A DNA stretch of 64,000 nucleotides, taken from Paenibacillus thalictri (GTDB taxonomy: Bacteria; Bacillota; Bacilli; Paenibacillales; NBRC-103111). Below the pieces are notes generated by a model, which was given only the letters and a program-made list of their open reading frames with translations, had not been told where the DNA came from and did not search any database. Of the stretch, positions 53,994 through 63,391 are shown one piece after another (position 1 is the first letter of the stretch; the number at the start of each line of letters is the position of its first letter). Location of the stretch: positions 124,001-188,000 of the forward strand of contig NZ_SIRE01000011.1 of NCBI RefSeq assembly GCF_004307995.1, written 5' to 3'. The translations under genes were made by a program, and so were the position numbers.

Positions 53994-54758
53994 TTGGAAA
54001 CGAAACAATGGTATATGGAATACAAAATACATAAGAACCGTCCGGGCCTGCTCGGCGACATCGCTTCGCTAATGGGGATGCTGGACATTAATATTGTCAC
54101 GATCAACGGTGTGGAAGACCGCACCCGCGGGATGCTGCTGCAAACCAATGATGATGAAAAAATAGAAATTATGGGTAAAATGTTAAAAAAAGTGGATAAT
54201 ATTACTGTCAACGCTTTACGCGCTCCGAAGCTGGTCGATATTTTGGCCGTACGCCACGGCCGTTATATCGAACGCGACTCGGACGACCGGAAGACGTTCC
54301 GCTTTACAAGAGACGAGCTTGGTTTGCTGGTTGATTTCTTGGGCGAGATTTTTAAGCGCGATGGCAACCATGTTGTAGGTCTTCGCGGGATGCCGAGGGT
54401 TGGCAAAACCGAATCGATCATCGCCGGAAGCGTGTGTGCCAAAAAACGCTGGACCTTCGTTTCTTCGACATTGCTTCGCCAAACGGTGCGCAGCCAAATG
54501 TCCGAAGATGAGATGAATCCGAACAATATTTTCATTATCGACGGCATCGTTTCCACGATCCGTTCCAACGAGAAACATCACGGTTTGCTTCAGGAAGTCA
54601 TGTCTTTGCCGTCAACCAAGGTCATTGAACATCCGGATATTTTTATCCGCGAATCGGAATATACATATGACCACTTTGATTACATTGTAGAATTACGAAA
54701 CACACCGGACGAAGAAATTACTTATGAGACCTTTACCAGCGGTTTTGACGAGTACTAA
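53994..54758 (+). CDS. ymfK: YmfK (DUF3388): ACT domain plus P-loop-containing domain
   Basis: A 254-residue protein. Residues about 8-80 look like an ACT domain (KNRPGLLGDIASLMGMLDIN). The rest is DUF3388, in which I see a Walker A-like GMPRVGKTES (about residue 128) and a hydrophobic strand ending in Asp, NNIFIIDGIVSTI, as in Walker B. ATP binding is therefore plausible but unproven. The start is TTG 53994 with GAGGTG (53980-53985) 8 nt upstream. Same position as in B. subtilis between ymfJ and ymfM. Confidence 0.88.
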   Translation: METKQWYMEYKIHKNRPGLLGDIASLMGMLDINIVTINGVEDRTRGMLLQTNDDEKIEIMGKMLKKVDNITVNALRAPKLVDILAVRHGRYIERDSDDRKTFRFTRDELGLLVDFLGEIFKRDGNHVVGLRGMPRVGKTESIIAGSVCAKKRWTFVSSTLLRQTVRSQMSEDEMNPNNIFIIDGIVSTIRSNEKHHGLLQEVMSLPSTKVIEHPDIFIRESEYTYDHFDYIVELRNTPDEEITYETFTSGFDEY

Positions 54759-54800
54759 GATCCGGTTTACATAACGTGCGAGCTAGAAGGAGGTGAACGT

Positions 54801-55655
54801 GTGTCCGATTTGGGAGTTCTCTTAAGAAAGGCAAGATTGGAACAAAAAATTTCGCTCGACGATTTGCAGGAAATTACAAAGATTCGTAAAACTTATCTGG
54901 AAGCGATTGAAGAAGGCAATTACAAGGTGCTGCCCGGTAATTTTTACGTCAGAGCGTTCATTAAAAGCTACGCGGAAGCCGTGGGTCTGGATCCGAACGA
55001 AGTGCTGCTGCATTATCACAATGTCATTCCCGCCTCCGCGCCGGATGCGAATATCGAAACGATGCCCAAACCTCGGGTCAGCTCCAGAAATACGGAACGT
55101 TTTAGCAAATGGGCTTCAAATATATTGATGATTTCTTTTGTAATCCTTATATTAGGAATCATCTATTATTATGCGAATTCAAGCTACGAGAGCAATTCCA
55201 AAGGGCAGCCCGGTAACGGAGGACAGCGAGTGACCGACAAACTCGCTCCTCCCGCCCCTTCACCCAGCGCCGCAGGCAGTTCGACGGCTTTAACCGATCC
55301 CAAACCGGCACAGGTTCCAATACCCGCTCCGGTCACCAAACCGGAGGTTAAATTTGTGAACAGCGATCGCGGCGTTGATTATTATGCGGTGACTCATTCC
55401 GGCAAGATCACGATCGAATTAAACGTGAAGGGGGATGAGTGCTGGGTGGAGGTTGACACCGTTACCGACAAGAAAACATTGCTGGAGCAAGGCATATATA
55501 AGAACGGCAGCACCAAGACGTGGGAGGTCAGCAATTCGGCTTTTGTCATTGTCGGCAAGCCTAACGCGATCGAAATGAAGGTGAATGGAACGCCCGTACA
55601 AATGGGGGACACGCCTAACCCGAAGCGGTTCCAGCTTGACTTGATTAAATCGTAG
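54801..55655 (+). CDS. rodZ: RodZ-like membrane HTH protein (YmfM)
   Basis: A 284-residue protein: cytoplasmic HTH_25 domain ([40 protein letters not shown]), a membrane helix ([18 protein letters not shown]), a Ser/Pro/Ala linker and an extracytoplasmic DUF4115 beta domain. RodZ links MreB to the elongasome and cell shape. GTG 54801 has AAGGAGGTG just upstream. Located before pgsA in many Firmicutes. Confidence 0.9.
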   Translation: MSDLGVLLRKARLEQKISLDDLQEITKIRKTYLEAIEEGNYKVLPGNFYVRAFIKSYAEAVGLDPNEVLLHYHNVIPASAPDANIETMPKPRVSSRNTERFSKWASNILMISFVILILGIIYYYANSSYESNSKGQPGNGGQRVTDKLAPPAPSPSAAGSSTALTDPKPAQVPIPAPVTKPEVKFVNSDRGVDYYAVTHSGKITIELNVKGDECWVEVDTVTDKKTLLEQGIYKNGSTKTWEVSNSAFVIVGKPNAIEMKVNGTPVQMGDTPNPKRFQLDLIKS

Positions 55656-55698
55656 GCCGGCCGGCGTTTATATTTTCATGGGGAGAGTGAACAGGGAA

Positions 55699-56190
55699 GT
55701 GAGTTCGGAAAATTCATTTGATATCGTATCCAAAATGGATATGCAAGAACTGGACAACGCGATCAACCAGGCTTTGAAGGAGATCGCAACCCGGTTTGAT
55801 TTTAAAGGCAGCAAAAGCTCGATCACGGTGGAGAAAGACGAGGTGGTGCTCGTCTCGGACGACGAGTTTAAACTGCAAAATGTAATCGATATCTTGCACT
55901 CCAAAATGGCCAAACGCGGCATCCCGCTGAAAAATCTCGATTACGGCAAGGTAGAACCTGCGGCTTCCACCACCGTTAAGCAAAAGATGAAGCTGAAGCA
56001 AGGCGTCGATCAGGACAACGCCAAAAAAATCAATATTTTGATCCGCGACTCGAAACTTAAGGTGAAAAGCCAGGTTCAAGGCGACCAAATACGTGTTACC
56101 GGCAAAAGCAAGGATGATTTGCAGCAGGTGATGCAGTTGCTTCGCAAAGCCGATTTGCCGCTTGATTTGCAATTTATTAATTTCCGTTAA
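55699..56190 (+). CDS. YajQ/DUF520 nucleotide-binding protein
   Basis: A 163-residue YajQ-family protein with two ferredoxin-like halves ([55 protein letters not shown]). Members bind nucleotides, and some bind cyclic di-GMP. I choose GTG 55699, which gives the exact family length, although its ribosome site (GGGGAG, 13 nt away) is weak; ATG 55678 and GTG 55687 are alternatives. Not at this place in B. subtilis. Confidence 0.9.
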   Translation: MSSENSFDIVSKMDMQELDNAINQALKEIATRFDFKGSKSSITVEKDEVVLVSDDEFKLQNVIDILHSKMAKRGIPLKNLDYGKVEPAASTTVKQKMKLKQGVDQDNAKKINILIRDSKLKVKSQVQGDQIRVTGKSKDDLQQVMQLLRKADLPLDLQFINFR

Positions 56191-56239
56191 AGTGACGACC
56201 TCTTGTTTCGTGCGACATGCCGCGGCAAGGGGTTGTTTT

Positions 56240-56268
56240 TTGACACCCTATGTACGGTGTATTATACT
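56240..56268 (+). promoter_or_regulatory. Strong sigma-A promoter of rimO-pgsA
   Basis: Consensus TTGACA (56240-56245), 17-nt spacer, TATACT (56263-56268), about 40 nt before rimO. Confidence 0.85.
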
Positions 56269-56307
56269 TGTTTACGAAACATAGAGGCGGATTGGGTGGA
56301 GGTCATT

Positions 56308-57636
56308 ATGACAGAGAGAGTGAAAGTGGTTACTTTAGGCTGCGAAAAAAACTTGGTTGATTCTGAGATTATGTCCGGTTTGGTAGACCAAAGAGGGTAT
56401 ACGCTCGTTGACAACAAAGAAGACGCTACGGTAATCATTGTGAATACATGCGGTTTTATCGATGCTGCCAAGGAAGAATCGGTCAATACGATTCTGGATA
56501 TGGCGGAGTTGAAGGAGACGGCTCATCTGAAAGCGCTCATCGTGTCAGGTTGCTTGACGCAGCGCTATAAGGAAGAATTGCTGAAGGAAATGCCTGAGAT
56601 CGACGGCATTGTCGGAACGGGCGATTTCCATAAAATCAACGATATCATCGATGAAGCGCTGAAGGGCACGAAACCGGTTCATGTCGGGAATCCGGTGTTC
56701 AACTACGAAGAGGCGCTGCCTCGCCGGGTTACGACGCCGCGGTATACCGCTTATGTGAAAATTGCCGAAGGCTGCGACAACGCATGTACATTTTGCAGTA
56801 TTCCGATTATGCGCGGCAAGTTCCGCAGCCGCAGCATGGAGTCGGTATTGGCCGAAGTACAGCAGCTCGCTTCTCAAGGCGTGAAGGAAATCAGTCTGAT
56901 TGCTCAGGATTCCACGAACTACGGCACCGATTTATATGACAGGTTTACTTTGCCGGAATTAATGAATAAAGTCAGCGCGGTATCCGGCGTCGAGTGGGTA
57001 AGATTGCATTATGCGTATCCGGGCTTTTTCACGGATGAGTTGATCGAGACGATCGCAAGCAATCCGAAAATTTGCAAATACGTCGATATGCCTCTTCAGC
57101 ACAGTGAAGATACCATTTTGAAACGGATGAGAAGACCGGGCAGACAACGCGATTCGCGTGAGCTGATCCAAAAAATCCGCAGCCAAATTCCAGGCGTATC
57201 CTTGCGTACTTCGCTTATCGTCGGATTTCCGGGGGAAACCGAGCAGGATTTCAACAACCTGAAGCAATTTATCGAAGAAATTCAATTTGACCGCCTTGGC
57301 GTGTTCTCTTATTCGAAGGAAGAAGACACGCCTGCCTCCCGCCTGCCGGACCAGGTGGACGACGAGGTCAAGGAGCTGCGCGCGAACACCTTGATGGAGC
57401 TGCAGCGGGAAATCGCCAAGCACCGCAACGGAAGGCTTGTCGGCGAAGAGCTGGATATTCTTATCGAACGTTACGACGGGCGCAATGACGTATACATCGG
57501 CCGTTCGCAATTCGATGCTCCTGAGATTGACGGCGAAGTGTTCGTGAAAGGCAAAAATTTGCCTATCGGCCAATTGACGAAGGTACGTATTACCCACTCG
57601 TTCGAGTTTGATCTCTCCGGGGAGGTAGTCGCATGA
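56308..57636 (+). CDS. rimO: Ribosomal protein S12 methylthiotransferase RimO
   Basis: A 442-residue radical SAM enzyme adding a methylthio group to an aspartate of S12. The N-terminal UPF0004 cysteines lie in TLGCEKNLVDSE, VNTCGFIDAAKEE and VSGCLTQRY; the radical SAM cluster is CDNACTFCSIPIMRG; a C-terminal TRAM domain follows (LVGEELDILIERYDGRNDVY). ATG 56308 has GGAGG 5 nt upstream. It overlaps pgsA by 4 nt. Confidence 0.95.
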   Translation: MTERVKVVTLGCEKNLVDSEIMSGLVDQRGYTLVDNKEDATVIIVNTCGFIDAAKEESVNTILDMAELKETAHLKALIVSGCLTQRYKEELLKEMPEIDGIVGTGDFHKINDIIDEALKGTKPVHVGNPVFNYEEALPRRVTTPRYTAYVKIAEGCDNACTFCSIPIMRGKFRSRSMESVLAEVQQLASQGVKEISLIAQDSTNYGTDLYDRFTLPELMNKVSAVSGVEWVRLHYAYPGFFTDELIETIASNPKICKYVDMPLQHSEDTILKRMRRPGRQRDSRELIQKIRSQIPGVSLRTSLIVGFPGETEQDFNNLKQFIEEIQFDRLGVFSYSKEEDTPASRLPDQVDDEVKELRANTLMELQREIAKHRNGRLVGEELDILIERYDGRNDVYIGRSQFDAPEIDGEVFVKGKNLPIGQLTKVRITHSFEFDLSGEVVA

Positions 57637-58217
57637 ACCTGGCCAACAAAATTACTTTGGCGAGGATTTTTCTAGTACCGATCATCATGTTTTTTCTGCT
57701 TGTGCAGGTTAAGTTTCCGCATATCCGGGTAGAGCAGTTCAGCATCACTTACAACCAGATTATCGCTGCGCTGATCTTTATCATTGCCGCAAGCACGGAC
57801 AGTCTGGACGGCTATATTGCCAGAAAACGCAAGCTGGTTACCAATTTGGGGAAGCTGCTTGATCCGCTCGCCGACAAGCTGCTTGTTTCCGCTGTCCTGG
57901 TGTCGCTTGTGGAGATGGGGAAATTGAGCGCTTGGATCACGATTGTCATCATCAGCCGCGAATTTGCGATCACCGGCCTCAGGCAAATCGCTTTGCTGGA
58001 AGGTATCGTCATGGCGGCAAGCAAATGGGGCAAATGGAAAACCGCGATACAGATCACGGCGATTATCGCGCTTCTGATCAACAACTTTCCGTTTGCGTTC
58101 ATTAATTTCCGGTTTGATTTGATCGCGAGCTGGGCGGCGGCGCTCATTACCATTTATTCCGGCATCGACTATTTTATCAAAAACAAACATGTGCTCAACT
58201 TCAGCGAGGGTTCGTAA
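57633..58217 (+). CDS. pgsA: CDP-diacylglycerol-glycerol-3-phosphate 3-phosphatidyltransferase
   Basis: A 194-residue membrane enzyme for phosphatidylglycerol phosphate synthesis. The CDP-alcohol transferase motif D-G-x2-A-R-x8-G-x3-D-x3-D is seen in SLDGYIARKRKLVTNLGKLL and DPLADK. Several membrane helices. ATG 57633 overlaps the rimO stop (ATGA). Its substrate comes from CdsA, also in this window. Confidence 0.96.
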   Translation: MNLANKITLARIFLVPIIMFFLLVQVKFPHIRVEQFSITYNQIIAALIFIIAASTDSLDGYIARKRKLVTNLGKLLDPLADKLLVSAVLVSLVEMGKLSAWITIVIISREFAITGLRQIALLEGIVMAASKWGKWKTAIQITAIIALLINNFPFAFINFRFDLIASWAAALITIYSGIDYFIKNKHVLNFSEGS

Positions 58218-58244
58218 AGAGTAACTGAAGGGGTGTGTATTCAT

Positions 58245-59483
58245 TTGAAAGCGGAGATCATCGCAGTTGGCACGGAGCTGCTGCTAGGCCAAATCGTCAA
58301 CACCAACGCGCAGTTCCTGGCCGAATCCTGTGCCGAGATTGGCGTGGACGTTTACTTCCAGACGGTTGTGGGCGACAATAGGGGCCGTATCCGGGAGGCG
58401 TTTGACATTGCCCGGAAACGGGCCGAGCTCATTATTTGCACCGGAGGCCTAGGACCAACGCAGGACGACTTGACCAAAGATGTGCTTGCCGAATATACGG
58501 GCAGGCAGTTGTACATACACCAGCCTTCCATGGATAAAATCGAAGAGCTTTTCCGTTCCCGGGGTACCGTCATGGTGGAAAGCAATGCGCGGCAGGCGCA
58601 TTTGCTGACGCAAAGCGATCCGCTTGCCAATGATACGGGGCTGGCCGTCGGCGCCGCTCTGACTTTTGAAGGGACTCACTTTATTTTGCTTCCCGGACCG
58701 CCAAAAGAAATGAAGCCGATGTTCAAACATTATGCGGTTCCATGGATACAAAGCAAGATGGGCGGGGTCCAGCCGTTGTTTTCCAAAGTTTTGAAGTTCT
58801 CCGGTATCGGCGAATCGAATCTCGAGCACCAGCTGATCGATCTGATCCAGACGCAGCGCGATCCTTCCATCGCTCCTTATGCCAAAGAAGGAGAAGTGAT
58901 GATCCGCCTCACGACCCGCGCGGCTTCCCAAGCCGAAGCCGAGAGCAGAATAGAGCCGGTGGAGCGGGAAATTCGCAGCAGGGTCGGCGAGTATATATAT
59001 GCCGATGAGGATATGCCGATCGAGCAAGCGGTGCTTCGCCGTCTTGGGCAGTCCGGAAGAACGGTTGCCGTGGCCGAAAGCTGCACGGGAGGTTTGCTGA
59101 GCGATATGTTCACAGCCATTCCCGGCAGTTCGCAGGTATTTCTGGGGGGCGTTGTTTGTTACACCAACGCCCTCAAAAATCAGCTGCTGGACGTGCCTTT
59201 GGACGTGCTGGAGGGCATTGGCGCTCCGGGGGCTGTAAGCAAGGAGACCGCCGCACTCCTCGCGGAGAACGTTCGCCGTAAGACCAATGCCAGCGTCTCT
59301 GTCGCCATTACAGGCGTCGCCGGACCCGCGGAGTCGGAAGGAAAGCCGGTAGGCACCGTATTTGTCGGTATTGCCCGTGAAGAAGGGACCGTCGTAGAGC
59401 AGCTGAAGCTTTCGGGAAACCGGGAGAGCATCAAGCTGAAGGCGGCCAAAAACGCGCTTTATTTATTGTGGAAGCAACTGTAA
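58245..59483 (+). CDS. cinA: Competence/damage-inducible protein CinA
   Basis: A 412-residue protein with an N-terminal MoaB-like domain (EIIAVGTELLLGQIVNTNAQ; ICTGGLGPTQDDLTKDVLAE) and a C-terminal PncC-type NMN amidohydrolase domain (VAVAESCTGGLLSDMFTAIP; VAITGVAGPAESEGKPVGTV). The start is taken as TTG 58245 with AAGGGG 11 nt upstream; GTG 58233 in the same frame is possible. It precedes recA, as in many Gram-positives, where it is co-induced in competence. Confidence 0.93.
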   Translation: MKAEIIAVGTELLLGQIVNTNAQFLAESCAEIGVDVYFQTVVGDNRGRIREAFDIARKRAELIICTGGLGPTQDDLTKDVLAEYTGRQLYIHQPSMDKIEELFRSRGTVMVESNARQAHLLTQSDPLANDTGLAVGAALTFEGTHFILLPGPPKEMKPMFKHYAVPWIQSKMGGVQPLFSKVLKFSGIGESNLEHQLIDLIQTQRDPSIAPYAKEGEVMIRLTTRAASQAEAESRIEPVEREIRSRVGEYIYADEDMPIEQAVLRRLGQSGRTVAVAESCTGGLLSDMFTAIPGSSQVFLGGVVCYTNALKNQLLDVPLDVLEGIGAPGAVSKETAALLAENVRRKTNASVSVAITGVAGPAESEGKPVGTVFVGIAREEGTVVEQLKLSGNRESIKLKAAKNALYLLWKQL

Positions 59484-59537
59484 ACTAGCGGATTGCAGCC
59501 TCGTGAATAATATGATATATTTAGTCTTAAGCGGAAG

Positions 59538-59571
59538 AACCGTAACAATAAAGTTGTTGCGGTTTTTATTT
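59538..59571 (+). terminator. Terminator after cinA
   Basis: AACCGTAACAA / TTGTTGCGGTT, 11 bp with one G-T pair, followed by TTTATTTT. Confidence 0.82.
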
Positions 59572-59583
59572 TGCTAAAAAAAG

Positions 59584-59597
59584 CGAATGTATGTTCG
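59584..59597. promoter_or_regulatory. LexA (SOS) box of recA
   Basis: CGAATGTATGTTCG fits the Gram-positive SOS box CGAACNNNNGTTCG except for one position. It lies 9 nt upstream of the recA -35 box. Confidence 0.82.
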
Positions 59598-59606
59598 AAA
59601 AACTAC

Positions 59607-59635
59607 TTGGCAACGGCAGAAAAAGAAGGTATTAT
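59607..59635 (+). promoter_or_regulatory. Promoter of recA
   Basis: TTGGCA (59607-59612), 17-nt spacer, TATTAT (59630-59635), directly downstream of the LexA box. Confidence 0.75.
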
Positions 59636-59666
59636 ATACTTATAAATGAAAAAGGAAGTGAGTGTT

Positions 59667-60719
59667 TTGACAGACCGTCGCGCAGCACTGGAAAATGCTC
59701 TTCGTCAAATTGAGAAGCAATTTGGCAAAGGCTCTATTATGAAATTGGGCGAATCTACCCATATGAAGGTCGAAACAATTCCTAGCGGCTCTTTGGCTCT
59801 GGACATTGCTCTCGGAATTGGCGGTTTCCCGCGGGGAAGAATTATTGAGATTTACGGACCGGAATCTTCAGGTAAAACGACGGTTGCCTTGCACGCTATC
59901 GCAGAGGTTCAAAAATCCGGCGGACAAGCTGCTTTTATTGACGCTGAGCATGCTCTCGATCCGATTTATGCGAAAAATCTGGGTATCAACATAGATGAAT
60001 TGCTGCTGTCGCAGCCGGATACAGGCGAGCAGGCGCTGGAGATTGCCGAAGCGCTTGTACGCAGCGGAGCTGTCGACATTATCGTTATCGATTCCGTAGC
60101 CGCACTTGTTCCGAAGGCGGAAATTGAAGGCGAGATGGGCGATTCTCACGTAGGTTTGCAGGCTCGTCTGATGTCGCAAGCGCTGCGCAAACTGTCCGGC
60201 GCGATCAACAAATCGAAAGTAATCGCCATATTCATTAACCAATTGCGTGAGAAGGTCGGCGTTATGTTCGGCAATCCGGAAACAACTCCGGGCGGACGCG
60301 CGCTGAAGTTTTACTCATCCGTTCGTTTGGATGTACGCCGCGTGGAAACGATCAAGCAAGGCAATGATATGATCGGTAACCGCACACGGATTAAAGTCGT
60401 TAAGAACAAGGTCGCTCCGCCGTTTAAGCAGGCCGATGTCGACATTATGTATGGCGAGGGCATTTCCCGCGAGGGCAGCTTGGTCGATATCGCTACCGAG
60501 ATGGATATTATCGTCAAAAGCGGCGCGTGGTATTCCTATAACAGTGAACGGTTGGGACAAGGCCGTGAGAACGCAAAGCAGTTTTTGAAAGAAAACAAAT
60601 CGATCGCCGATGCGATTGAAAAACAGATCCGTGATTCAAGCAATTTGATCGTTCCGGGACTTCCCGAAACGGATGAGCAGGAAGACGAGGACGAATTGGC
60701 CGATCTATTGCAACAATAA
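59667..60719 (+). CDS. recA: Recombinase A
   Basis: A 350-residue RecA for strand exchange and LexA co-proteolysis. Walker A is [29 protein letters not shown] is the N-terminus; [20 protein letters not shown] and the DNA-binding loops are complete; the C-terminus is acidic ([15 protein letters not shown]). The start is TTG 59667 with AAGGAAG 8 nt upstream; ATG 59646 lies before that site and would add seven residues. Under LexA control as judged by the upstream box. Confidence 0.97.
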   Translation: MTDRRAALENALRQIEKQFGKGSIMKLGESTHMKVETIPSGSLALDIALGIGGFPRGRIIEIYGPESSGKTTVALHAIAEVQKSGGQAAFIDAEHALDPIYAKNLGINIDELLLSQPDTGEQALEIAEALVRSGAVDIIVIDSVAALVPKAEIEGEMGDSHVGLQARLMSQALRKLSGAINKSKVIAIFINQLREKVGVMFGNPETTPGGRALKFYSSVRLDVRRVETIKQGNDMIGNRTRIKVVKNKVAPPFKQADVDIMYGEGISREGSLVDIATEMDIIVKSGAWYSYNSERLGQGRENAKQFLKENKSIADAIEKQIRDSSNLIVPGLPETDEQEDEDELADLLQQ

Positions 60720-60754
60720 TGGCCGGGAATCATCGTTATGTAATGTAATAAGAG

Positions 60755-60787
60755 AGCACCTTTAACTTACACTTAAAGGTGCTTTTA
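60755..60787 (+). terminator. Terminator between recA and recX
   Basis: Perfect 11-bp AGCACCTTTAA / TTAAAGGTGCT with a 7-nt loop and TTTT; the recX ribosome site follows within 10 nt. Confidence 0.85.
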
Positions 60788-60805
60788 TGCTGTAAGGAGG
60801 ACGAA

Positions 60806-61507
60806 ATGCCAGACGACATGGAACAGGCGCCGCTGAACGGGCTGATCACCAAAGTGGAGAGGCAGCCGAAAAGACGGGACCGGTATAACATATTTATCGA
60901 AGAACAATACGCGTTTTCGGTGTTTGAAGATACGCTGATCAAATACCGGCTTTATAAAGGGCAGCATGTCGACGGTCAGCAGCTGCGCGACATATTGTAT
61001 GCCGACGAGCTGCAGAGCGCTTATGCGGCAAGCCTGAGAGCTATATCGAGCCGTATGAAGACGGAGCGGGAACTGCTTGGGTATCTGGAGAGAAAAGGAT
61101 ACGGAAAGGAAATAGCAGAAGATATTGTAGGCCGGTTAAAGTCGCAAGGGTATATCGACGATCAGGAATTTGCCCATGCCTTGACCCAATACCGTGCCTT
61201 TTCGCAAAAGAAAGGCCGCTTGTTCATAAAAAATGAGCTTATCTATAAAGGAATCTCCAAGCAAGAGGTGGCGAAAGCGCTGGATGGGCTGGATACCGAA
61301 TCGGAATATGAGCAAGCCTTGCAGCTGGCGGTAAAGAAATGGTCCCGAATTCAAGAACCTTCCATACAAGATAAGCGCAAAGTCGCCGGCTTATTGCTGC
61401 GCAGAGGGTATCCGGGGAGCATCGTGTCGGAGGTCATCAAGCAATTGTCGATCACGAAAAACGCTGGGAGCGAAGAAATGGATTGGATCGAACCGGATAT
61501 CGACTAG
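60806..61507 (+). CDS. recX: Regulatory protein RecX
   Basis: A 233-residue RecX, which modulates RecA filaments. The three-helix repeats are seen in SRMKTERELLGYLERKGYGK, RLKSQGYIDDQEFAHALTQY and KKGRLFIKNELIYKGISKQE. ATG 60806 has AAGGAGG (60794-60800) 5 nt upstream. Expression probably depends on read-through of the recA terminator. B. subtilis keeps recX elsewhere; linkage to recA is common in other bacteria. Confidence 0.93.
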   Translation: MPDDMEQAPLNGLITKVERQPKRRDRYNIFIEEQYAFSVFEDTLIKYRLYKGQHVDGQQLRDILYADELQSAYAASLRAISSRMKTERELLGYLERKGYGKEIAEDIVGRLKSQGYIDDQEFAHALTQYRAFSQKKGRLFIKNELIYKGISKQEVAKALDGLDTESEYEQALQLAVKKWSRIQEPSIQDKRKVAGLLLRRGYPGSIVSEVIKQLSITKNAGSEEMDWIEPDID

Positions 61508-61557
61508 CGAGTTTGTTGGCGAGACCTACTTAAATAATCGTTGCACAATTCAACCGC

Positions 61558-61585
61558 TTGACAATGCTCTTCGACAAAATATAAA
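61558..61585 (+). promoter_or_regulatory. Sigma-A promoter of rny
   Basis: TTGACA (61558-61563), 16-nt spacer, TATAAA (61580-61585). The leader of about 165 nt starts with a hairpin GTGTATA / TATACAC (61592-61609). Confidence 0.7.
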
Positions 61586-61760
61586 ATGAAGGTGTATATT
61601 TTTATACACGAATCTCTTTACTAGCTTAAATAAAGGGTTCGGAAAGTAAAATCGCCAATTTTTACTTTATTTTTGAAGCGTGTAAGCGAATTGGAAACGG
61701 ATTAAAAAACCGATTTATCCCAAGCTTGCCCCTTGGAGGATCAACGAGGAGGTGAACTGG

Positions 61761-63308
61761 ATGACAACGACAAATGTTATCTGGCTATTAGTCACTCTCG
61801 TTGTTGGTGTACTATGCTTAGGGATTGGTTATTTTATCCGCAAATCTCTTGCAGAAGCGAAAATTTCTAGTGCTGAACAAGCAGCCGAGCAGATTAAAGA
61901 ATCGGCGCGGAAAGAAGCTGAGGCGCTTAGGAAAGAATCGGTTCTGGAAGCGAAAGATGAAATTCATAAGCTGAGGACCGAAGCTGAAAAAGACATTCGT
62001 GAACGTCGGAATGAAATTCAACGACAAGAAAGACGATTGTTGCAAAAAGAGGAATCGCTGGATAAAAAATTAGAATCTCTAGAGAAAAAAGAAGAGCAGG
62101 TCATCAACAAAGAGAAACGTATCGAGGAAACACAAGCTCAGATCGATCAGTTGTATAAAGCCCAGGTGACCGAACTGGAACGAATTTCCGGTTTGACTAC
62201 TGAAGATGCGAAAAACATTATACTGACGAATGTAGAGCAAGAGGTTCGCCATGAGACAGCCCAGCTGATCAAAGAAATCGAGCAGCAGGCGAAAGAAGAA
62301 GGCGACAAAAAAGCAAGAGACATTATTACACTGGCAATTCAAAGATGTGCTGCCGATCACGTAGCCGAAACTACAGTGTCCGTTGTTTCCTTGCCGAATG
62401 AGGAAATGAAGGGACGTATTATCGGTCGTGAAGGACGTAATATTCGTGCATTGGAGACGCTAACCGGTATCGACTTAATTATCGACGATACGCCAGAAGC
62501 GGTTATCCTGTCCGGTTTCGACCCGATCCGGCGCGAGATTGCCCGCACTTCGCTTGAGAAGCTTGTAGCGGATGGACGTATTCATCCTGCGCGTATTGAA
62601 GAGATGGTCGAGAAATCCCGTAAAGAAGTGGACGAGCGTATTCGCGAATATGGCGAACAAGCTACGTTTGAAACTGGGGTTCACGGATTGCATCCGGACT
62701 TGATCAAAATTTTAGGCAGATTAAAATTCAGAACAAGCTATGGCCAAAATGTGCTGAAGCATTCCATGGAAGTGGCCTATTTAACCGGATTGATGGCCGG
62801 AGAGCTTGGAGAAGACGTGACATTGGCGAAACGTGCCGGGCTCCTGCATGATATCGGTAAAGCTTTGGATCACGAAGTGGAAGGTTCGCACGTTGAAATC
62901 GGCGTAGAAATCGCTAAGAAGTACAAGGAACATCCAGTTGTTGTAAACAGTATCGCATCCCATCACGGCGATTGCGAAGCAACATCGGTAATCGCTATGC
63001 TGGTCGGAGCGGCGGATGCATTGTCCGCGGCAAGACCGGGCGCACGGCGCGAAACCTTGGAAACGTACATTAAGCGTTTGGAAAAACTTGAGGATATTTC
63101 CGAATCGTTTGAAGGCGTTGAGAAATCGTACGCCATTCAAGCAGGCCGGGAAGTCCGGGTTATGGTACAGCCGGAAAAAATCGATGATACGGAAGCATTC
63201 CGCTTAGCCCGCGATATTACGAAAAAGATCGAGAGCGAGTTGGATTATCCGGGTCACATTAAAGTGACGGTCATCCGTGAAACCCGTGCTGTTGAATACG
63301 CAAAATAA
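61761..63308 (+). CDS. rny: Ribonuclease Y
   Basis: A 515-residue membrane-anchored endoribonuclease that initiates mRNA decay. N-terminal membrane helix ([20 protein letters not shown]), a long charged coiled coil (about 30-195), a KH domain ([20 protein letters not shown]) and an HD domain ([38 protein letters not shown]). ATG 61761 has AGGAGGTGA 7 nt upstream. Together with RNase J and PNPase in this window it covers most of the Firmicute RNA degradosome. Confidence 0.97.
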   Translation: MTTTNVIWLLVTLVVGVLCLGIGYFIRKSLAEAKISSAEQAAEQIKESARKEAEALRKESVLEAKDEIHKLRTEAEKDIRERRNEIQRQERRLLQKEESLDKKLESLEKKEEQVINKEKRIEETQAQIDQLYKAQVTELERISGLTTEDAKNIILTNVEQEVRHETAQLIKEIEQQAKEEGDKKARDIITLAIQRCAADHVAETTVSVVSLPNEEMKGRIIGREGRNIRALETLTGIDLIIDDTPEAVILSGFDPIRREIARTSLEKLVADGRIHPARIEEMVEKSRKEVDERIREYGEQATFETGVHGLHPDLIKILGRLKFRTSYGQNVLKHSMEVAYLTGLMAGELGEDVTLAKRAGLLHDIGKALDHEVEGSHVEIGVEIAKKYKEHPVVVNSIASHHGDCEATSVIAMLVGAADALSAARPGARRETLETYIKRLEKLEDISESFEGVEKSYAIQAGREVRVMVQPEKIDDTEAFRLARDITKKIESELDYPGHIKVTVIRETRAVEYAK

Positions 63309-63322
63309 GAAGTGTATGATGA

Positions 63323-63354
63323 AAAAGTGGCTGAATGACTAAAGCCACTTTTTC
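63323..63354 (+). terminator. Terminator after rny
   Basis: AAGTGGCT / AGCCACTT stem with a 10-nt loop, flanked by A and T runs. Confidence 0.82.
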
Positions 63355-63391
63355 CTGTTTTTAAACGTTAACAAAGTTGGAGGAGAACACC

